A stretch of DNA of 6,881 nt from JANNRW01 sp031401815 (GTDB lineage Bacteria > Desulfobacterota > Desulfuromonadia > Geobacterales > DSM-12255): assembly GCA_031401815.1 (NCBI GenBank), contig JANNRW010000105.1:1-6881 (forward strand). The letters are read 5' to 3'. Below, piece after piece: positions 4,202-6,881 of the stretch. The notes below the pieces were generated by a model. The model was given only the letters and a program-made list of their open reading frames with translations, did no database searches and was not told the DNA's origin. A program made the translations under genes and the position numbers. Positions within the stretch are counted from its first letter, which is position 1, and every line of letters starts with the position of its first letter.

Positions 4202-6825
4202 AAATCCAGGCTCTACCACACGATGAAGTATTTTCAACCCTTCTGAGTACCCCCCAAGGGATCACGCCTGACGATGCAACGCGCCGACTTGTGGAGTATG
4301 GGCCAAATGAGATCCAGGAGGCTCATGGCCGCCCCATGATTCTGCGTCTGGCTGCCCAGTTCACCCACTTTCTCGCTCTTTTACTCTGGTTTGCTGCCGC
4401 TCTCTGCTTTCTGTCTGAATACCTTCATCCGGGCGAAGGGCTGCTGCGTCTCGGCATTGCCATTCTGGCGGTCATCTTCATCAATGCGATTTTCACCTTT
4501 ATTCAGGAGTACCGGACTGAAAAGGCGATTGAGGAGCTTCGCAAGATGCTCCCCTTCAAGGTTGCTGTCATCAGGGACGGCACTGAGATTGAAATAGATG
4601 CCAAAGAGATAGTGCCGGGCGATCTGGTGCTTCTTAAAGAAGGGGATAAAGTCCCGGCTGACAGCCGGGTTGTGGAGACAAGCAGGCTGACAGTCAACAA
4701 CGCGCCGCTGACCGGAGAGTCCGATTCCCGACAGCTCACTGCTGACCCTTACGATATTGAGCTGCTTGATAGTGCTAATCTTGTCTTTGCCGGAACTCTT
4801 GTTGTGAGCGGCAGCGGCAAGGCTGTTGTCTATGCGACCGGCATGGCAACAGAGTTTGGCAAAATCGCCCAGATAACCGGCAAGGTTGTGGAAGAGGTAA
4901 GCCCGCTTCATGTCGAGATTACCAGGGTAAGCCGGATCGTTGCCATTATTGCCGTGGCAGGTGGCGGGTTTTTTTTCCTGATCGGAACTCTGGTAGGACG
5001 AGGATTCTGGGACAACTTTCTCTTTGCCATCGGTGTCATTATTGCCACAGTGCCGGAAGGTCTGCTGCCGACCGTGACCCTTGCTCTTGCCATGGGGAGC
5101 AAGCGGATGGCAAAACGGAACGCGCTGGTGAAAAGCCTGAACGCTGTGGAGGCGCTCGGCTCGGTTGATCTGATCTGCACTGACAAGACAGGTACTCTTA
5201 CGCAAAACCTGATGACTGTCAAAGAGCTCTGGAGTCCTGATAATCCTGGCATGGCCTGCTCTGTTGCCCGTCTTTGCAGCAATGTTACCGTGTCAACCGA
5301 AGGGGGGGGCAAGGGGGATCCGACCGAGACAGCACTATACAATTATGCAGTGGAACAGGGAGCAGGGGAGGGTGAACGGCTGGGTGAAATTCCGTTCGAT
5401 GCCGATCGGAAACGGATGGCGACCCTGCACAGAATCGATGGCAAATTGTTCGTGCTGGTCAAGGGGGCAGGGGAAACCGTACTCCCCCTCTGCAATTCCT
5501 GGTCTCAGGCCGGTTCGATTATTCCGCTTGATGCCGATAGTATCGCCAAACTCAACCAACAGCTGCTGACCATGGCCTCGTCAGGGCTGCGGGTAATCAC
5601 CCTGGCATTCAGAGAGCTGGACGAAGTTCCAGCAGGGGATATTCCGGAAGAGGGACTTGTTTTTGCCGGTTTCATGGGTCTGCTTGATCCAGCCCGTCCT
5701 GAAGTGCCGCAGGCGCTCAAGGAGTGCCACAGCGCCGGAATCAAGGTCATCATGATTACCGGTGATGCCGGGCCTACGGCTGCTGCCATTGCCAGAGACA
5801 TTGGCCTCATAACCGGAGACCCGGTCATAATCGAGGGGCGTGACATTGCCGGGATGCCGGACGAACAGTTACGAGAGGAGCTTAAAAAAGAGAATCTGAT
5901 CTTTGCCAGGATGTCGCCCCAGAACAAGATGCATGTGGTTGGTCTGCTTATCGAGGCAGGACACCGGGTAGCGGTTACCGGAGATGGGGTCAATGACGCT
6001 CCGGCTCTGAAAAAAGCACATGTCGGCATCGCCATGGGGCTGTGCGGCACGAGCGTAGCCCGGGAGGCTGCGGACATTGTCCTTCTGGACGACAACTTCG
6101 CTTCCATTGTAAATGCCATAGAAGAGGGGCGCGCGGTTTTCGAGAATATCCGCAACTTCATTACCTACATCTTTGCCTCCAATATTCCGGAGCTGATACC
6201 TTATATCGGTTACATTCTCTTCGGTATCCCTCTGCCGCTAACCATCATGCAGATACTGGCAGTTGATCTGGGTACGGACATGTTCCCGGCGCTTGCGCTG
6301 GGCGCAGAGAAACCGGCGCCGGATATCATGCTTCGCCCGCCCCGGCCAAAAGAAGAGCACCTGCTCACCAAAGGGGTGCTGTTACGAGCCTATCTTTATC
6401 TGGGGTTATGGGAAGCTGTTGCAGGGATGTCCGCATACTTCTATGTCATGTACCAGGGTGGCTGGAGCTGGTCTCTGCCTCTCGCCAACAGTTCAACCCT
6501 CTACCTTCAGGCGACTACGGCCTGTCTGGCCGGAATTATCGCCACGCAGATCGCCAATGTCTTTGCCTGTCGTTCACCCAACATCTCCATCTTCACCCTG
6601 GGGTTGCTGTCAAACAGGCTGGTATTGGCAGGCATTGCCAGTGAACTGCTGCTTGCGGCGTTCATTATCTACACCCCCCTCGGCAACTCCCTGTTCGCCT
6701 GTGCCCCTATCGGCGTAGACGTGCTGCTGCTGCTGATACCGTTCGCCCTTCTGCTCCTGGTGTTTGATGAAACACGTAAATATTTTGTGAGACGCAGTGC
6801 TCCCAAGGTAGGGGCAATAGGTTGA
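4198..6825 (+). CDS. P-type cation-transporting ATPase, type II (Na+,K+-ATPase-like, IIC)
   Basis: This is a complete 875-residue inner-membrane ion pump that couples ATP hydrolysis to cation transport through an aspartyl-phosphate. The features in order are: cation-ATPase N-terminal region 1-70; helices about 55-74 and 83-103; actuator loop TGES at 172-175; helices 246-267 and 274-300 with PEGLL at 286-290; phosphorylated Asp329 in DKTGT; N-domain GDPTE 373-377 and KGAGE 422-426; TGD 521-523; GDGVNDAP from 595; then six C-terminal helices. PEGLLPTVTLAL, YIFASNIPE (Tyr657, Ser661, Asn662, Glu665) and VDLGTDMFPA (Asp690, Asp694) match ion-site residues of Na+,K+-ATPase more closely than the PEGLPAVVT form of SERCA-type pumps. 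Substrate could be Na+, K+, H+ or Ca2+, and I cannot decide. No beta subunit is encoded nearby. There is no ribosome-binding site of its own; translation is probably coupled to usp through the ATGA overlap. Confidence 0.93.
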   Translation: MKIQALPHDEVFSTLLSTPQGITPDDATRRLVEYGPNEIQEAHGRPMILRLAAQFTHFLALLLWFAAALCFLSEYLHPGEGLLRLGIAILAVIFINAIFTFIQEYRTEKAIEELRKMLPFKVAVIRDGTEIEIDAKEIVPGDLVLLKEGDKVPADSRVVETSRLTVNNAPLTGESDSRQLTADPYDIELLDSANLVFAGTLVVSGSGKAVVYATGMATEFGKIAQITGKVVEEVSPLHVEITRVSRIVAIIAVAGGGFFFLIGTLVGRGFWDNFLFAIGVIIATVPEGLLPTVTLALAMGSKRMAKRNALVKSLNAVEALGSVDLICTDKTGTLTQNLMTVKELWSPDNPGMACSVARLCSNVTVSTEGGGKGDPTETALYNYAVEQGAGEGERLGEIPFDADRKRMATLHRIDGKLFVLVKGAGETVLPLCNSWSQAGSIIPLDADSIAKLNQQLLTMASSGLRVITLAFRELDEVPAGDIPEEGLVFAGFMGLLDPARPEVPQALKECHSAGIKVIMITGDAGPTAAAIARDIGLITGDPVIIEGRDIAGMPDEQLREELKKENLIFARMSPQNKMHVVGLLIEAGHRVAVTGDGVNDAPALKKAHVGIAMGLCGTSVAREAADIVLLDDNFASIVNAIEEGRAVFENIRNFITYIFASNIPELIPYIGYILFGIPLPLTIMQILAVDLGTDMFPALALGAEKPAPDIMLRPPRPKEEHLLTKGVLLRAYLYLGLWEAVAGMSAYFYVMYQGGWSWSLPLANSSTLYLQATTACLAGIIATQIANVFACRSPNISIFTLGLLSNRLVLAGIASELLLAAFIIYTPLGNSLFACAPIGVDVLLLLIPFALLLLVFDETRKYFVRRSAPKVGAIG

Positions 6826-6831
6826 AACCAG

Positions 6832-6881
6832 TAGTGTCCGGTTAAGTTTATGCAGTTGACTTAAAAGTTCCCCCTCCCTTG
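6832..6881. other. Possible terminus of a mobile or dispersed repeat, cut by the window edge
   Basis: Seven bases after the ATPase stop begins TAGTGTCCGGTTAAGTTTA, followed by a pyrimidine-rich run (CCCCCTCCC). The first part resembles insertion-sequence ends I have seen in environmental bacteria, but no partner repeat or transposase is visible. No intrinsic terminator for the ATPase gene is seen before the window ends. Confidence 0.28.

Noticed and set aside
4381..5205. 274-codon minus-strand open frame opposite the ATPase
   Set aside because: It lies wholly antisense to the well-supported ATPase, with composition of a shadow frame and no recognisable domain.
5505..6161. 218-codon minus-strand open frame opposite the ATPase
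   Set aside because: It is serine/proline/alanine-rich shadow translation of conserved P-type ATPase motifs on the other strand.

Overview
The window looks like accessory or intergenic-rich chromosome of a Gram-negative bacterium of moderate GC content. The mix of gene families, and intergenic repeats of the GTCATTCCCGA...TCGGGAATCCAG and CACCACGGAGGCACGGAG kinds, reminds me of green sulfur bacteria (Chlorobium/Pelodictyon) or Desulfuromonadota (Geobacter-like). That taxonomic guess is inference and cannot be settled from the sequence alone.

Left part (1-1940) is a damaged region. The first 49 bases hold, on the minus strand, the start of an IS3-family transposase OrfA that leaves the window. 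Immediately to its right is a YihY/BrkB-type membrane protein gene (80-766, +) that lacks the usual N-terminal first helix and loop, apparently cut by the IS. Facing it is an AbiE-type toxin-antitoxin operon on the minus strand. The AbiEi-like antitoxin/repressor (1075-1884) looks full length, but the AbiEii nucleotidyltransferase toxin (800-1078) stops after its first catalytic motif, so an orphan antitoxin remains. A promoter-like pair and a 13-bp palindrome that could be the AbiEi operator lie just upstream.

Middle part (1885-3406) carries one small gene and several repeats. About 580 bp without a recognisable gene contain a roughly 207-bp foldback element (2218-2424). It has 20-bp terminal inverted repeats, inward-facing degenerate heptad tracts (CTGANNN) and near-identical 6-bp flanks. 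It ends 44 bp before a gene for a small, very basic protein with an N-terminal helix-hairpin-helix domain (2469-2993). Then follow about 410 bp of dispersed-repeat material, including three copies of a hairpin-forming GTCATTCCCG repeat.

Right part (3407-6825) is an intact two-gene operon. A tandem-domain universal stress protein is translationally coupled by an ATGA overlap to an 875-residue P-type cation ATPase with all catalytic motifs. The ATPase's membrane segments resemble the Na+,K+-ATPase (type IIC) group. The Usp probably senses nucleotide or stress and adjusts or accompanies the pump; this is inferred from context. The last 50 bases resemble the end of a mobile or dispersed repeat, but too little is present to be sure.
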